From positions 60,001 through 124,000 of the forward strand of contig JAJEKV010000002.1 in NCBI GenBank assembly GCA_021234155.1: DNA of 64,000 nt, read 5' to 3'. This DNA is from Isoetes taiwanensis. Taxonomy: Eukaryota > Streptophyta > Lycopodiopsida > Isoetales > Isoetaceae. The translations under genes and the position numbers were made by a program. Shown piece by piece: positions 1-11,399 of this stretch; positions within the stretch are counted from its first letter, which is position 1, and each line of letters opens with the position of its first letter. Below the pieces are notes generated by a model. The model did no database searches and was not told where the DNA came from. It saw only the letters and a program-made list of their open reading frames with translations.

Positions 1-870
1 ACTTAAATTCAATGCATGTTCCAACAATGTCTAGATTAACCACTAGTTGGTGCCCACCTAAACCAGTAGGCGTCTAGATAAACCACTATGGTGCTTCAAT
101 ACTAAGTACAAATACCATTGGTATAAATACTAGGTGTATTTATACCAATGGCACTTAAATTCAATGCATGCTCCAACAATGTCCATATAAACCACTAGTT
201 GGTGTCCAGCTAAACCACTAGTTGGTGTCCAGATAAACCACTAGGGTGCCTTTGTACATGGAGTACAAATACCATTGGTTTAAATAGTAGATGAATTTAT
301 ATCAATGGCACATAAATTCAATGCATGTTCCAACAATGTCCAGATAAACCACTAGTTGGTGTCCAGATAAACCACTGGTTGGTGTCCAGATAGACCACTA
401 GGGTGCCTTTGTACATGGAGTACAAATACCATTGGTACAAATACTTGGTGTGTTTATACCAATGGGACCAGATAAACCACTATGGTGCCTTTATAGATGC
501 ATAAATGCCATTGGTATACATACTTGTTGTATTTATACCAATGGCATGAACTCAATAATATTCCAACAATGTCCAGATAAACCACTACTTAGTGTCCAGA
601 CAAACCACGAGTTAGTGTCCAGTTAAACTACTAGGGTGCCTTTGTACATGGAGTACAATACCATTGGTATAAAATACATGGTGTACTTATACCAATGGCA
701 CTTCAACTCAATGCATCTTCCAACAATGTCCAGATAAACCACAACTAGGTATCCAGATAAACCACTAGTTGGTGTCCAGATAAGCCACTAGGTTGCCTTT
801 ATAGATGGAGTACAAATGCCATAAGTATTTATACCAATGGCATTTATAGATGGAGTACAAATTCTAGCTA
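1..870. repeat. Tandem array, ~156-bp period, each unit with a dyad
   Basis: Phrases such as 'ccaacaatgtccagataaacc' variants, 'ggtgtccagataaaccacta' variants and 'gtacatggagtacaaa' recur through this stretch. The anchor ccaacaatgt falls near 22, 172, 330, 562 and 720, giving a basic period of about 155-158 bp with one longer interval. Each unit also has an inverted repeat of the form ATACCATTGGTATAAATAC, a short loop, then GTATTTATACCAATGG, near 110-155, 267-311, 423-469, 501-547, 656-702 and, partly, 812-843. The array begins inside a unit, so it continues to the left of the window. No credible coding potential. Looser relatives of the 'taaaccacta' phrase occur at 36.84-37.3 kb. Confidence 0.85.
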
Positions 871-1475
871 ATAAATTGTCGTGGCCATCAATGTCAACTA
901 AGTACTATATTGTTCTAGCTATGACAAAATTGATTTGATATATGGGGCTTCATACCCCACAATTTCGGGCAAGAGTGGACATTCCTCTTTGCCAACATGC
1001 CCTCGCTTTGATGCCAAAACGATGACAATATTCAAACTTACATTTACCAGTAGAAAATAATTATTGCTCCACCAACAGTAATGCATATTATTGCCTTTTC
1101 CTACCATTGTTACTAGGTGGAATTACCAAAATGGTTAGGTAGATAGCGCAATTTGAACAAAACATGATAAGCTTCATGGGGCGAGGCTCTACGCCCCATA
1201 AAAATTTTGAGGCGACACTGCCGGAAAAGGCATCACAAGTGAGGGGCTTTACCCTTAAAAGTCTCAGCGCCGCTACAACACAGATTATGTATAAAGGTGC
1301 TTACACAGCTTTAAGAATATGCCAAACTGACACAATTTAGGTCCATTTATCGCAAGTCTATTAATTAAGGGGTATAGCAGCATTGAAGCAACCATTTCCA
1401 TTGATTTATGTACATGGTAGGAAAAGAAGGCAAAATGCATGTCCAACAAACATGAACTAAGGCCCTATGAGCTTA
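871..1475. other. Intergenic, no gene seen; small GC-rich hairpins
   Basis: No convincing coding region. Two short perfect hairpins are visible: one around 937-959 built on 'ggggc...accccac', and one near 1178-1200 with stem TGGGGCG and CGCCCCA. They stand out from the AT-rich surroundings and may be transposon footprints, but nothing more can be said. Confidence 0.5.
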
Positions 1476-2705
1476 GATGCTACTCACATATATGATACTT
1501 AGTAACAAAAGAGGTTTTCCACCAGGCTCTGCCAAGGAAGGTCTTCTATCATGTTGTCAAGTATTTGATAGAAAGAAAGAGCAACTTATGCTCCACCTTA
1601 TCCTTGTAATACGCTTCAGGTTACAAAAATCCATATTAGATATTCCGAAGTATCAATTCTAACAAAAACAATTATGACTTACATTTTTTGGGGGATAGCT
1701 TGTAATGTAGTAAAATGCTGAATTTGCACTGAGCATGAATTTGCACAAATTTATTGTAGCATTGTGAAGCATAAATTCAATCAAAAACTTGTAAAAATCA
1801 AACAGAGAAATTTGGCAATAAAAGACCTCTTATTCAGTTTTGCAAGGACATCTAATCCTTGTAATATCAACAGCCGCATTGCACTGTTTAGAGAAAGACT
1901 TGCAACCGAACAATTTTAGCATAGAATCTATTAGACCATGTATTTGGTGGATCCTGTGACGGCAGCAGAGTAAATCATACAATAAATACAAGAGCCTACA
2001 ATTTGCACAATTTTGAAGCATAATTTACCCCTAAAAACCTTAATTTACAACTCTGATGACATGAATTTGTCACGCATATATTCTATCAGAGCCTTCTATT
2101 CAGCTCTGCAAAGACCATCTTATGCTCCATATTATGCCCTATGATGGCATTGCATTCAGAATTTCTCCAGGAATCTTGCCATATGCTATTTAAAGCTGAT
2201 TAGTGTCGTACCTGACAGGCACGCCTCCTTTCATTCTGCAACAGCAATTCAAAGCAGCCGCCAGTCAATGTGGGCATTTCAATAGCCAAAATCGAGCCTT
2301 GTAACAACTTAATTCTATGTAAGCATGGGTAAAGTTGTGTCTTACCTTTGTGCACACCTAACTGAGAAAAGGAACTTTAACATTTGAAAACCTTATTCCC
2401 TGAAAACCTTAATTTATAACTCTGGCAGAATGAATTTGCATAGAGCATGAATTTGCCCAGAGTTATTGTAAGATTGTGAATCTTATCCTTGTAATATCAA
2501 GAGCGGCACTGCTTAGGCAAAGACCTGCAACCGGACAATTTTAGAATAGAATCTGTTAGACCATGTATTGGTACATCATGTGATGGCAACATAGTAAAGC
2601 ATATAATAAATACCAAAGCCTACAATTTGCACAATTTCGATTACCCCTAAAAAACTTAATTTACAACTTTGATGGCATGAATTTGCACAAAGTTATTGTA
2701 GCATT
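1476..2705. repeat. Diverged repeat block, also present at 34.3-35.65 kb
   Basis: Sub-units of roughly 300-350 bp share the phrases 'gagaaatttggcaataaaa', 'atccttgtaatatcaa', 'aaccttaatttacaactctg' and 'tgcacagagttattgtagca'. Copies start near 1680, 2035, 2400 and 2650. The part from about 2041 to 2352 aligns closely with 35290-35645, including the tract containing 'gtcgtacctgacaggcac' and 'aaagcagccgccagtc'. Read on the - strand, that shared tract has splice-like signals (TTGCAG followed by a short segment, then CAG/GTACGA), so it may derive from a transcribed gene copied into a repeat. No intact coding sequence remains. Confidence 0.75.
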
Positions 2706-3925
2706 CTCACAGAATATATTTGGAAGTCATTGTATAATCATGGCAGTCCTGCTACTTCCTTCATCAAATATTGGCTTCAAAACAGCAAATTCGAGGGGCA
2801 CCCTTCTGTCAATCATCTCTTGCCTCACTCTGCCTTCTTTGATTTTAAACCAGGTGCCAATACCTATCCTTTAATGAGAAACTTAATTATAGCCTGGAAC
2901 AAGGTTTCCAAAGCTTATTCTCATGCTCATCAAATTCATGAATCTTGTCACAATACCAGCATTTTCTGGAATCCTAACTTAGCTTCTCGAGATCAAAAAC
3001 CTTTAGCTCTAAAGCATCCCAGAATTTACAGAAAATGGATGGAAAAGGATATTGCATCCCTAGGTGATTTATGGTATGATAATAAATGGATATCTTGGAC
3101 TAGACTTAAATCTAAAATTGGGCGCACAACCTCTGATAGAATCCTATTTGATCATCTAATGAGAATTGTGAGGGCATTCAATCTTGACTCAAATATAATG
3201 TGCAATATCCACTGGTCTTGCAGAGATAAAAAAAAACTTATAAAGTCTCCAATATTTATGCCAGTGTAAGGCTGGAAAATATTGGAATTTAAACTCTGAT
3301 CTTGAATCTGTCCTTTTTAAAAATATCTGGAGATCTTATTGCCCATCAAAAGTTGCTTTCTTCATTTGGCTTTTAGCTAACAGAAGTATTCCATGTTTGG
3401 AACTTGTTCATAGGATTTATTCAAGTTCAGACCAAATCATTTCTCAGCTCTGTCCTCTTGATTGCAATTCTAATGAAAGTGTCCAGCATATTTTTACATG
3501 TCCAAAAATTAATGGTTTTTGGGATTGGATCTCTAATAACTTTGGCACTCAGAAACCTAGGAATATCATTGAATTCCTTTCCAATAATGATCCCCTTAGA
3601 AACTCAGTCTGTTATATTATTTTCTGGAACATATGGAAACATTGGTCATAAAATTTCAATTGCTTGGATTAAGCTTCAAATTATTTATGACATTAAACTC
3701 ATGGCCACTGCCCATAAAAATAAATATGCAAAAAAATATGATAACAATGGAATTATCTTGGAAATTTTACTGGTCCTTTCAGTAGTTTTAAACTAAATTG
3801 TCATGACCCTTTTATTAACTCTGATGCTTCTGATGCTAGATTACCTTTGGAATTGTAAACATAAGCTCGACCTTCAGTATGATATGGCAGAAGAGGCTAT
3901 AATGGCAAAACAGCAAAACACCAGG
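2706..3925 (+). pseudogene. LINE ORF2 C-terminal part, zf-RVT region
   Basis: Reading frames at 2730-3269, 3397-3651 and 3803-3925 form the tail of an L1-type reverse transcriptase protein. Recognisable are a PSKVAFFIWLLANRSIP segment (about 3340-3390) and a zinc-binding-like SNESVQHIFTCPK segment near 3466-3510, the usual C-terminal zf-RVT pattern of W, P-K-V-F-W and C/H positions. The upstream and downstream frames differ, so at least two frameshifts are present, and the expected first cysteine pair is incomplete. The last frame runs directly into the transposon target site at 3926 and continues, in register, at 24180. It can be retrieved only as a fossil; nothing suggests activity. Confidence 0.75.
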
Positions 3926-3930
3926 GCAGA
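3926..3930 (+). other. Target-site duplication GCAGA, left copy (element 1)
   Basis: GCAGA sits immediately before the TGTTGGGG start of the LTR and is repeated at 24180-24184 immediately after the CTCTAACA end. The LINE frame is continuous across the pair when the insert is disregarded, which supports a true insertion duplication. Confidence 0.9.
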
Positions 3931-4319
3931 TGTTGGGGTGGTCACCACTCACCACACTCATCACCACACTCGTCACCACTCACCACACTTGTCACCACTC
4001 ACCACACTCATCACCACACTCGTCACCACTCACCACATTCACCATATTGAGGTGGTATAGAAGATAGTATACCGTATATGGAGTGATGTACGCACATGCA
4101 CGCATGCAGGATATTTGCACGTATCCATGATGACCACTGTATTATCTGAGCAGAGAGAGAAGAACAGAGAGACGGTGTATTGAGAGAGAGAGTATTTTTG
4201 CTTGATCTAGCTATGGAGATGAGGATTCTTTGTGTTGTGCATTGCCTTGTTCTGATAGATTGAGCTTGGATTGTTGGGTTTTTCATCCTTCTTGCAAGGT
4301 TAGAGTTCTGGCTCTAACA
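3931..4319 (+). repeat. 5' LTR of element 1
   Basis: It runs from TGTTGGGGTGG to GGCTCTAACA, 389 bp. It matches about 23785-24179 over its whole length, including the blocks 'gaggtggtatagaagatag' and 'ttgcttgatctagctatgg'. Its first 120 bases are a minisatellite of accactcaccacact-type units. The LTR should hold the promoter and polyadenylation signal; no clear TATA box was singled out. The two copies differ by many short indels and substitutions. Confidence 0.9.
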
Positions 4320-4322
4320 ATT

Positions 4323-4339
4323 TGGCAACCACGGTGCTC
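4323..4339 (+). promoter_or_regulatory. Putative primer-binding site of element 1
   Basis: TGGCAACCACGGTGCTC begins three bases after the LTR and starts with the TGG expected to pair with a tRNA CCA end. It is not the initiator-Met site; I could not assign the tRNA. The placement supports the left LTR boundary. Confidence 0.5.
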
Positions 4340-4651
4340 GACAGACCATTGATCGGCAAGAATTTCCATTGGAAAAGGAGTTGCTACCATTGGTATTGGT
4401 GTTCGTCGGTAAAGAACGGCACCATTGAGAAAGGAGCAATTTCTTGTGTGAAGGGGATTTTGCCGTAATTGATTTGTGGAGTAAAATTTGACAAGGGGAG
4501 CATAGTTTTATGCCCAAGAGAAGTAAGAAGGAGATCCCACTAAGCTTCATTATCACAAGAAGGGGACCGGTGAGTCAATCTTTGGGCTCAAAATTGCATC
4601 AAGATTCAATTTCGTTTTCAGATTTGGGAGCAGATCTGGGGTCTAATTCTC

Positions 4652-5530
4652 GTGATCCGTGAGGTTTTGATTCCATTTACCGATCTAGAAGGTAATCCAA
4701 TTTCGTTTTTCAAATTGAAGGGAGATTCAATTTCGTTTTTCCAATTTCAAGAAACCCAAGAAGAGGCAGAGATGGCTGTATTACCACCTATGGTATGGGG
4801 TTTTCAGACAATGGGGATTCCAAAGTTTGATGATCTGGTAGATCGGGATCCTTTGAAGCATATTGTGAAGTTTGAGAGGTATTGCCAGCAATGTAAGTTA
4901 CCGATTGGTGATTATTTGCTTTGGTTTCATAGTTCTTTGCAAGATTCAAGATTGGAGGAATGGGCACAAACTCAACCAGATACCATGACATATCAGGAAT
5001 TAAAGGAAGCTTTCATTGCCAATTATCAAGAAGTTCATGGTAAGGATAAGACTATGGAAAGGTGGACCAATTTCACACAAAAGGAAGATGAATCAATTAG
5101 AGAGTATAATCAGAGGTATATTGCGGTTCTCAAAGCCGTGGTTCATTGGAAGATTGCAAGGAGTGATGAAATGGATGTTCAATGGTATGTGAAGGGGCTG
5201 AAACGAGCTATTGCTCATAAGGTGAAGGCCAAACAGCCTACAACATTACTAGAGGCACAAAAGTATGCTCTCAAGGCTGAAGATAAGCTGGGATACATTC
5301 ATGAAGTTGCTGCTCCAGAGCATAAAACAGAGGATATTGCAGCCAAGATTTCTAAGCTCACAATTGGTGAGAAGCCAAGGGAGGTGCAGTTTATTACTTG
5401 TGAGTATTGTGGGTCTATTAGACATTCTGATACTACATGTAGATTGCTGAATTCTACTCAAGATGCCAAATCAAGGGCCATAATGATCAAGAATGTAGGG
5501 AGAAGAGATTCTTTGAGAGGGCCAATCTGG
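4652..5530 (+). pseudogene. gag: gag of element 1 (capsid and first zinc knuckle)
   Basis: The open frame from 4652 gives a Ty3-type Gag. The likely real start is the methionine at about 4772 (MAVLPPMVWGF), since the preceding part reads like leader. The capsid segment includes DPLKHIVKFERY and LEEWAQTQPDTMTYQELKEAF, typical of the retrotransposon-gag family, which packages element RNA into cytoplasmic particles. A CCHC knuckle, CEYCGSIRHSDTTC (C-X2-C-X4-H-X4-C), lies at about 5401-5442. The frame then goes off near 5505-5525; the overlapping frame that continues into protease and polymerase enters around there. A single-base shift in one place could be programmed, a mutation or a sequencing error. 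Confidence 0.85.
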
Positions 5531-7758
5531 TATTTGCTGTTATGCAACAAACACCACCTATTCCTATTCAACCAATGCAAGCAGCACCTATCATACCACA
5601 AGTTCCAATGATGGCACAAGCTCCAATTGCTCAACAAGCTCCAATGGGTTCCACACAAATGGTGCAGCCAAAACAGGGATGGTATCCAAGTAAGGCTCAT
5701 TTATATTGCAAGCTATGTGATAAATTCAAGCATGATGAGACTACTTGTTGGAAAATTCATGGAAAACCGGAATGGGCAACCAACAAGTATCCACCAAAGC
5801 AGCAAGTGTTTGAATCAGTACCTCTTCCTAATAATGATGTTCGCATTCAAGATGCAAAGTACATTGATAATCCTCAAGTTAAGGCTCTTATTGAGGAGCT
5901 TAAGAAGCAAGAGAAGGCAAAATCAGTAGTAAATTGTGGATTCGTTGAGGTAGACAGTGACCCATTTCAGCAAGAAGAAGAGATTGGAGAAGTAAATGCG
6001 GTTACAAGATCACAAAAGGTGGTGCAAGAACCAAGAGTAGTGCCAATTGTGGAGAAGACTAAGACCTCTTTTCCAAAGGCTTTGAAGGAACAAGCTTTGA
6101 AGGTGTCAGCACCTAAGAAGGTGCAATTCAATGTGCTGCCCACAGAACAGTTTCAGTCTATAGAAGAAAATCAGCCCATAGTGATGCCTCCTATGGTGGA
6201 TGAAGAAGTTCAAAAAGAAGATGATGTGATCAGCCAAGTTTTGGCTACTAAAGTCACACTTACTCTTGAGCAATTGATGCATTATTCTCCAAATTTGTTG
6301 CAAGAGTTAGGGGGAAGAACAAAATCAGAAATTTCAGTCCAACAAATCATATCAAATGATACCAACAAGAGTAGAATGGCGCCACCAGCCCGGCAGTCCA
6401 AGGATCCAGGGCCATTTCTTTGTGATGTGAGTATCAATCGATATTTAATCAAAGACGCCAACATAGATACCGGCAGCGGAGTGAATGTAATGCCTTACCA
6501 CATAATGCTTCAAGTTGGATTAAAAATGATGGAACCGACAACTATGATGCTCAAAGCATTCAATCAAATGAAGGTGCAGCCTATGGGAGTCATAAGAAAT
6601 GTCTTATGCAAGGTCTATGAGGTGGAAGCAATCTTGGATTTCATGGTTTTGAAATTTCCAGAGAGTGTGCATGCTGAAACTTATACTTTGTTGCTGAGCC
6701 GTACATGGTTAGATGTCGTACAAGCTGAGACTTCATGGAGGAAGCGTGAAATGAACATTTTTCAAGGAGAACACAAGGTTACTATAGATCATCCTCTGAA
6801 ATCAGCAAAAGGTACCTTTCTTTGCAATCCTTTTTTGAGCAGCCCGCAGTTAGAAATCAGCAAAGAGAATGCTATGGTGTCAGGGCAGCAAGGTCTTAGT
6901 TGTTTTCATGTCTTGGAAGTGGGTGACAGGGAAGATAAGACTTTGTACAAGTGGTTAAAAGGTACCCAAATTTCAGAAATATGTCATTTACAGCAGCAAG
7001 TTGCCGATAAGTATATCCAAAGACTGGAAAGTATTGGTGAAGATGAGTTACACGAGACTCTTGTGAACATGCAGGAAGAGTCCATTCAAAGACCCATTGG
7101 GGAGACTTTATTACAGCAAGGAATTGATCAAGATCAAGTAGAGATGCTGATTTTGACATCAAGCATGGATGGGGTAAACAAAAATCAGCCCACTATACAA
7201 GTACAAGCAGTTTGGTGGCATGCGCACATTCTGGAGGATGAGGTAAATCAGATCAGTCCATATTCACCACAGTCATTACAGTCACCACATGCACCAAATT
7301 CATCACAATCATCACATCCACCACATCCATTACAGTCACCACAGTCATCACACGCACCACATTCCTCACTGTCACCACATTCACCACAATCACCACATTC
7401 ACCACATTCGTCACCACTCTCACCACCTTCATTACAGTCACCACATTCAGTCAAGAACATCAATATTTCTCAAGGAAATCAAGAAGAATTGGTTACTATT
7501 GGAGGAGATCTTACTCAAGAGGAGGAACGCGATTTGATATCTTTATTAAGAGAATTCAGGGATGTTTTGGCAATAAAGTACAAAGAATTAAAAGGCATTC
7601 CACCAGAGGTCCAACAAGCTCAAAGGCGAATGAGTCCAGCAATAGAGGAGCAAGTAAAGGCTGAAGTTATGAAGCTTTTGGAGGCGGGATTTATTGTACC
7701 GGTGCCAAATTCAGATTGGATCAGTTCTATTGTCCCAAAGTGGGAGAAAGCCAAATAA
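5507..7758 (+). pseudogene. pol: gag-pro-pol of element 1: knuckle, protease, start of RT
   Basis: The frame annotated from 5542 (open from about 5507) carries a proline/glutamine-rich stretch, a second CCHC knuckle (CKLCDKFKHDETTC, about 5710-5751), a charged linker, an aspartic protease with the D-T-G triad at 6466-6474 in NIDTGSGVNVM and a distal LLLSRTWLDVV segment, a Ser/Pro/His-rich tract (7250-7452), and the start of reverse transcriptase (EEQVKAEVMKLLEAGFI, about 7645-7695). The stop at 7756-7758 is in frame with polymerase sequence that continues directly after it, so it is an internal stop, not the natural end. Protease matures the polyprotein and RT makes the cDNA. Apart from this stop the frame is well kept. 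Confidence 0.9.
7250..7452 (+). repeat. CA/CCA-rich minisatellite inside pol, coding Ser-Pro-His repeats
   Basis: Degenerate 9-15 bp units built on 'tcaccaca' encode runs of S-P-H, P-Q-S and S-S-H between protease and RT. The same sequence style (accactcaccacact) forms the beginning of this element's LTRs at 3940-4045 and about 23793-23900. The tract stays in frame with pol, so it has been tolerated as a linker. Confidence 0.8.
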
Positions 7759-8734
7759 CTCAATCCGAAGTATGCATTGATTACTGGGGATCTCAATAAA
7801 GCTACCAAAAGAGATCATATTCCTACACCATTCATAGACACTTTATTGGATATTGTTTGCGGAAATCAGGCCTATTCTTTCTTGGATGGGTACTCGGGAT
7901 ATAATCAGATCCAAATCTATCCACCACATCAAGCAATGGCGGCTTTTTTGAACACCTTTTGGCATCTATGCTTACAAGGTATTACCTTTTGCCTCACAAA
8001 TGCTCCAGCCACATTTCAGAGAGCTATGACATATGCTTTTCATGATATTTTAGACTTTTGAGAGTCTTTATAGATGACTTAACAAGATTTTTCTAATCCA
8101 AGAAAGGATCACTTGGATCATCTCGAAAAAGTTCTTGAAAGATGCCTACCGCATGGTATAAGTTTGAATCCCGCTAAGTGTATTTTCTTCACTAGAGGAG
8201 GAAAACTATTGGGCAATTATGTTTCAGAAAAGGGATTACAAGTGGATCATGGTAAGATTGCAGCCTTGGAGAAGATCAAACCACCTACAAATGTATACCA
8301 AGTGAGAAGCTTATATGGCCAACTCAGTTTTAATAGGAGGTATTTGCATAATTTTGCTAAAGTAACCCAGCCATTTGTGGATTGTATGAAGCCAGGGCAG
8401 CATTTTAGATGGAAGGAAGATGCTCAAGAAGCATTTGAATGGTGTCTTGCACAATTAAAAGAGAGAACTTTGCTGATTCCTCCAAGAATGAGTGAGCCAT
8501 TTCATTTATTCTTTACAGTTTGGGAGCAAGCTTTGGCTGTCACACTATGTCAGAAAAATCAACAAAAGCATTATGATGTGAATTACTATGCTAGCAGGGT
8601 GTTAACTCCACAAGAGCAGAAATGGACTCATGTGGAGCATCTTGGGTTAGCATTGAAGTGGGCCTTGAATAAATTTAGACATTATCTTCTTCCTTCACAA
8701 TGGAATTCAGCAAATGTACAATATGTTTACATTC
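7759..8734 (+). pseudogene. pol: Reverse transcriptase and RNase H of element 1, first part
   Basis: It follows the internal stop in the same frame. FLDGYSGYNQI lies at about 7879-7911 and holds the first catalytic aspartate (GAT 7885-7887). The metal-binding FIDD box lies at 8067-8078 but in a different frame from both sides, so two compensating shifts flank it (near 8057 and 8090-8110). The thumb/connection (VRSLYGQLSFNRRYLHNF) and RNase H (YYASRVLTPQEQKWTHVEH, RHYLLPSQ) follow. The first RNase H catalytic aspartate expected before 'ALAVTLCQ' is replaced (FTVWEQA). The frame stops where element 2 enters at 8735 and resumes at 21898, after the duplicated CATTC. Confidence 0.88.
8730..8734 (+). 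other. Target-site duplication CATTC (element 2)
   Basis: CATTC precedes the TGTGACGCTC end of element 2 and is repeated at 21893-21897 right after GGCCACA. The RNase H frame of element 1 reads through once one copy and the insert are disregarded (VQYVYI before, MDVNPLP after). Confidence 0.9.
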
Positions 8735-10351
8735 TGTGACGCTCCCTGAATATATACGACCCTCGGACGTATACATACGGGGACTTTCCCCTCCCATGGC
8801 AATCATATCACCATGAGCAGGGCCCTCCGTCTATTTCAGGCCATCTATGAAATGAGGCCCGAAAGAAGGACACGAAGGGGTCATTCGGCCCACGCCTTCA
8901 GTGGGACTCCTACGTCGCGGAAGCATGAATACAAGGGTTAGCACACAGCATGAATATACATAAATAACCACCACGAAGGGTGGCGATCCATCTAACATAC
9001 CAACGGGCGAGAATATGCATCTAATCCTACAAAACACCCAGAACCCGTGTTCTACCCCCTACTGCATCTGAGGAGGATCGACCGACTTTGGGCCTCAAGA
9101 GATCGCCAGACCGAAGTCTTGGCATGGCGTTGGTGGCATAGAACATCGGCTGGGGTTGTCCACTCCATCCGCCCCTCCCCGTGCACACTTTGTGATGGGT
9201 CAATTCATGCTATGGCTTTGCTATAGCCTTCCTGAGACGCAGGTTCAAGGGATCACCCTTGAAACTACTCCGTGTTCATGACCTTTCGGTCCGATGAGGC
9301 GTGCCTGGGAAGCGCCCCTTCCGTAATCACGATGGGTTCCATGGGTGAGCTAGAGAATATACGATCAGATCACCCCCGTGATCCGCACGACTTACTCACC
9401 CTAAATCTACTCAAAGTGCAAGGTGCTCCATACCTGGGATCACACCTTCCCACAGGAGTGTCGGACCCATACCGGCCCTCTACGTGACCTGGCCATCAGG
9501 CCTAGCCCTTTGTAGGAGTCTCGTGAGCCTTGTATGCTCATGCAAGACCCCACCCTCATGTCACCACTTGTGTTCCTTGTGCGGGTGCTGCCGCGGACCA
9601 TAGCATCTAGGACCCGGTGGGTTCTTGTGCACTGTGCCGCAATTAATGGGACTCTGTATGCTATCTAGGAGCATACTACAATACACCTGTTGGAGGTCTC
9701 TACCCCCTTAATCCCCCGCTTTGAGTGGGACTAAACAAAGAGCTAACAATCCATCCTTTCGAGTAGATACCATAATTGAATATAAAGAGTACTTGCTTGT
9801 ACAAACAAGGGTTAGTTTCTATGATTGAATTACAAAGAGAACAGAGAAACTAACATAATCACGCGCGTTATCTAGAATTCACATAGCCGCCACCTGAATT
9901 CGGGCCGACTCATTCCCATGGGGCCTCCATCTCCTCCGGCGGTTGAAGATTCGTTTTGTGGTTTCACAGTGGACACCGTATGGTGGTTCTCTGCTGCAGT
10001 GATTGATGGCGCCAGCTCCCGCCTTCCTTTGGTCGATCTTCGTGAGTCAATCCTGGGGATAGGGGTCAAGTTGGCATCCAAACTTGGCAACCCCCATGCT
10101 GCCCAATCGATTGGGGCAGGTGCGCCTTCCCAATTGGTAATTAGCCTAATTTCCTAGGTTATAGGTTATTATTATTAATGTGTTAAATTAGCATAGCTAA
10201 TTTAATCCTTTGTAAGGTAACCCCCTAGGTTGCAATTAAGTTCCTATACCCCCATGGTAGCGTACCTTTAGGGGTGGCATGCTCGTATTTGCACGTGTCT
10301 CAGATAATTACGTGGCGGACGATTAGACCGTATAAAACGCGGAACGCCACA
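8735..10351 (-). repeat. 3' LTR of element 2
   Basis: It is 1617 bp and matches 20259-21892 along its length, for example 'caatcatatcaccatgagc', 'catctatgaaatgagg' and 'gcctaatttcctaggttata'. Its inner edge on the + strand is ...GGAACGCCACA next to the polypurine tract. Divergence from the partner copy is mostly short clustered indels and substitutions. Confidence 0.92.
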
Positions 10352-10361
10352 TTCTCCCCTT
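10352..10361 (-). promoter_or_regulatory. Polypurine tract of element 2
   Basis: On the - strand AAGGGGAGAA directly precedes the 3' LTR start TGTGGCG. This is the expected primer for plus-strand DNA synthesis, and it fixes both orientation and LTR boundary. Confidence 0.85.
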
Positions 10362-11040
10362 AAAAATAATGCTTTGCCCTCAAAGATTGGGGTTAGCTAA
10401 TTGAATACATACGGAAAGCACTGAATTAGAAAATGAAGTTAAGATTGTAATTCAGACAGTAATACATTGAAGTTAAAATATGAAAGTACAAGCACCAGGG
10501 TGTTCGATACAACTTATCATGAAGGGGGTGTAGGACCGAAGTCCAATTTAAAACATTCGACAAAGAAAATCACACATGTAGACAAAACCAATGCGGGAAA
10601 AGTTGGGTCATCGGCCAACCCCTCTATACAAGGCTGGTGGACGACTTGTTCATCGGGCCTCGCACACAACCATATACCCGTGGAGGTTAATAATATGATT
10701 AAGTTGTGGTTGAAGGACCACCCCTACAATTAAAATAAAAATTATCTAGAAGGAATCTATCATGTGTAGGGCTTGCAATTCATTGTGGCATGAGGAATGG
10801 TTCGGTTCCAGATAGCGGAATGAACGCTAGCCTATTTACTAGATGCTTTCCAAGCAAGGCGCGGTCATGTCAACAAGCAACAATACACCACGCCCTAGAG
10901 AACACGAAGGTGATCTCATCATCGGGTTATTATTATCATATATACTATGCGTCTACCCTCTAAAAACATGATTCTCGGCCAATCAAGCCTTCAAGCTTTA
11001 CCGAGCGGGTTGATAGCATCGTTGATGGTATCGCCTTGAG
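10362..11040. other. 3' untranslated region of element 2
   Basis: No domain seen between the chromodomain and the polypurine tract. A motif 'cattgaagt...gaaagtacaa' on the + strand (about 10465-10490) recurs at 15850-15873 inside the element's extra region. Confidence 0.5.
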
Positions 11041-11200
11041 ATTCCCGCATGAAGTCCGGATAGTGCTTCAAGGTCTATCTTCATCACCCGTAGCATCTTC
11101 AATCGTAAGTGCTTCCACTTGACCAAGTATTGCAACATTTGAGTCCTTCCGGTCCTGTTTTAAGCTCGATCAAGAAGAGCTTCGCACTATTTCCAGCTGC
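11040..11200 (-). pseudogene. Chromodomain at the integrase C-terminus, element 2
   Basis: The - strand reads QYLVKWKHL at about 11107-11133, preceded by a segment with the spacing of an 'ILDR' strand and followed by acidic and 'HYPDF'-like sequence in neighbouring frames. This is the conserved core of retrotransposon chromodomains, which bind modified histone tails and guide integration into heterochromatin. One or two frameshifts break it. The position, directly after the integrase and before the polypurine tract, is normal for chromoviruses. Confidence 0.75.
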
Positions 11201-11399
11201 TCTTCAAACCATTTCTAGGAGGGTAGGGGTATCCAAAACCTCCTCGGATCAGGGTGTGTTGCTTGTAAGACTCACGGAAAGACCTTGTGGATTTTCGCCG
11301 GGTGGCAAGTCCAAGCGATATACTGTTCTCCCACGCGTTCAAGAATCCCGAACGCTCCAAGCCCCATCCGGGTGCCAACTTCTTCTGATTACCAATTTT

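Noticed and set aside
3931-4050. CRISPR-like regular repeats (caccactcaccacact)
   Set aside because: The units are contiguous and degenerate with no unique spacers, and lie in a plant retrotransposon LTR.
7248-7463. Cysteine/glycine/aspartate-rich frame on the - strand
   Set aside because: Antisense of the same minisatellite in pol; the composition is a repeat artefact.
7289-7537. Histidine-rich 82-codon frame (MHQIHHNHHIHH)
   Set aside because: It is an out-of-frame reading of the CCA-rich tract inside the pol gene; the pol frame is the real one.
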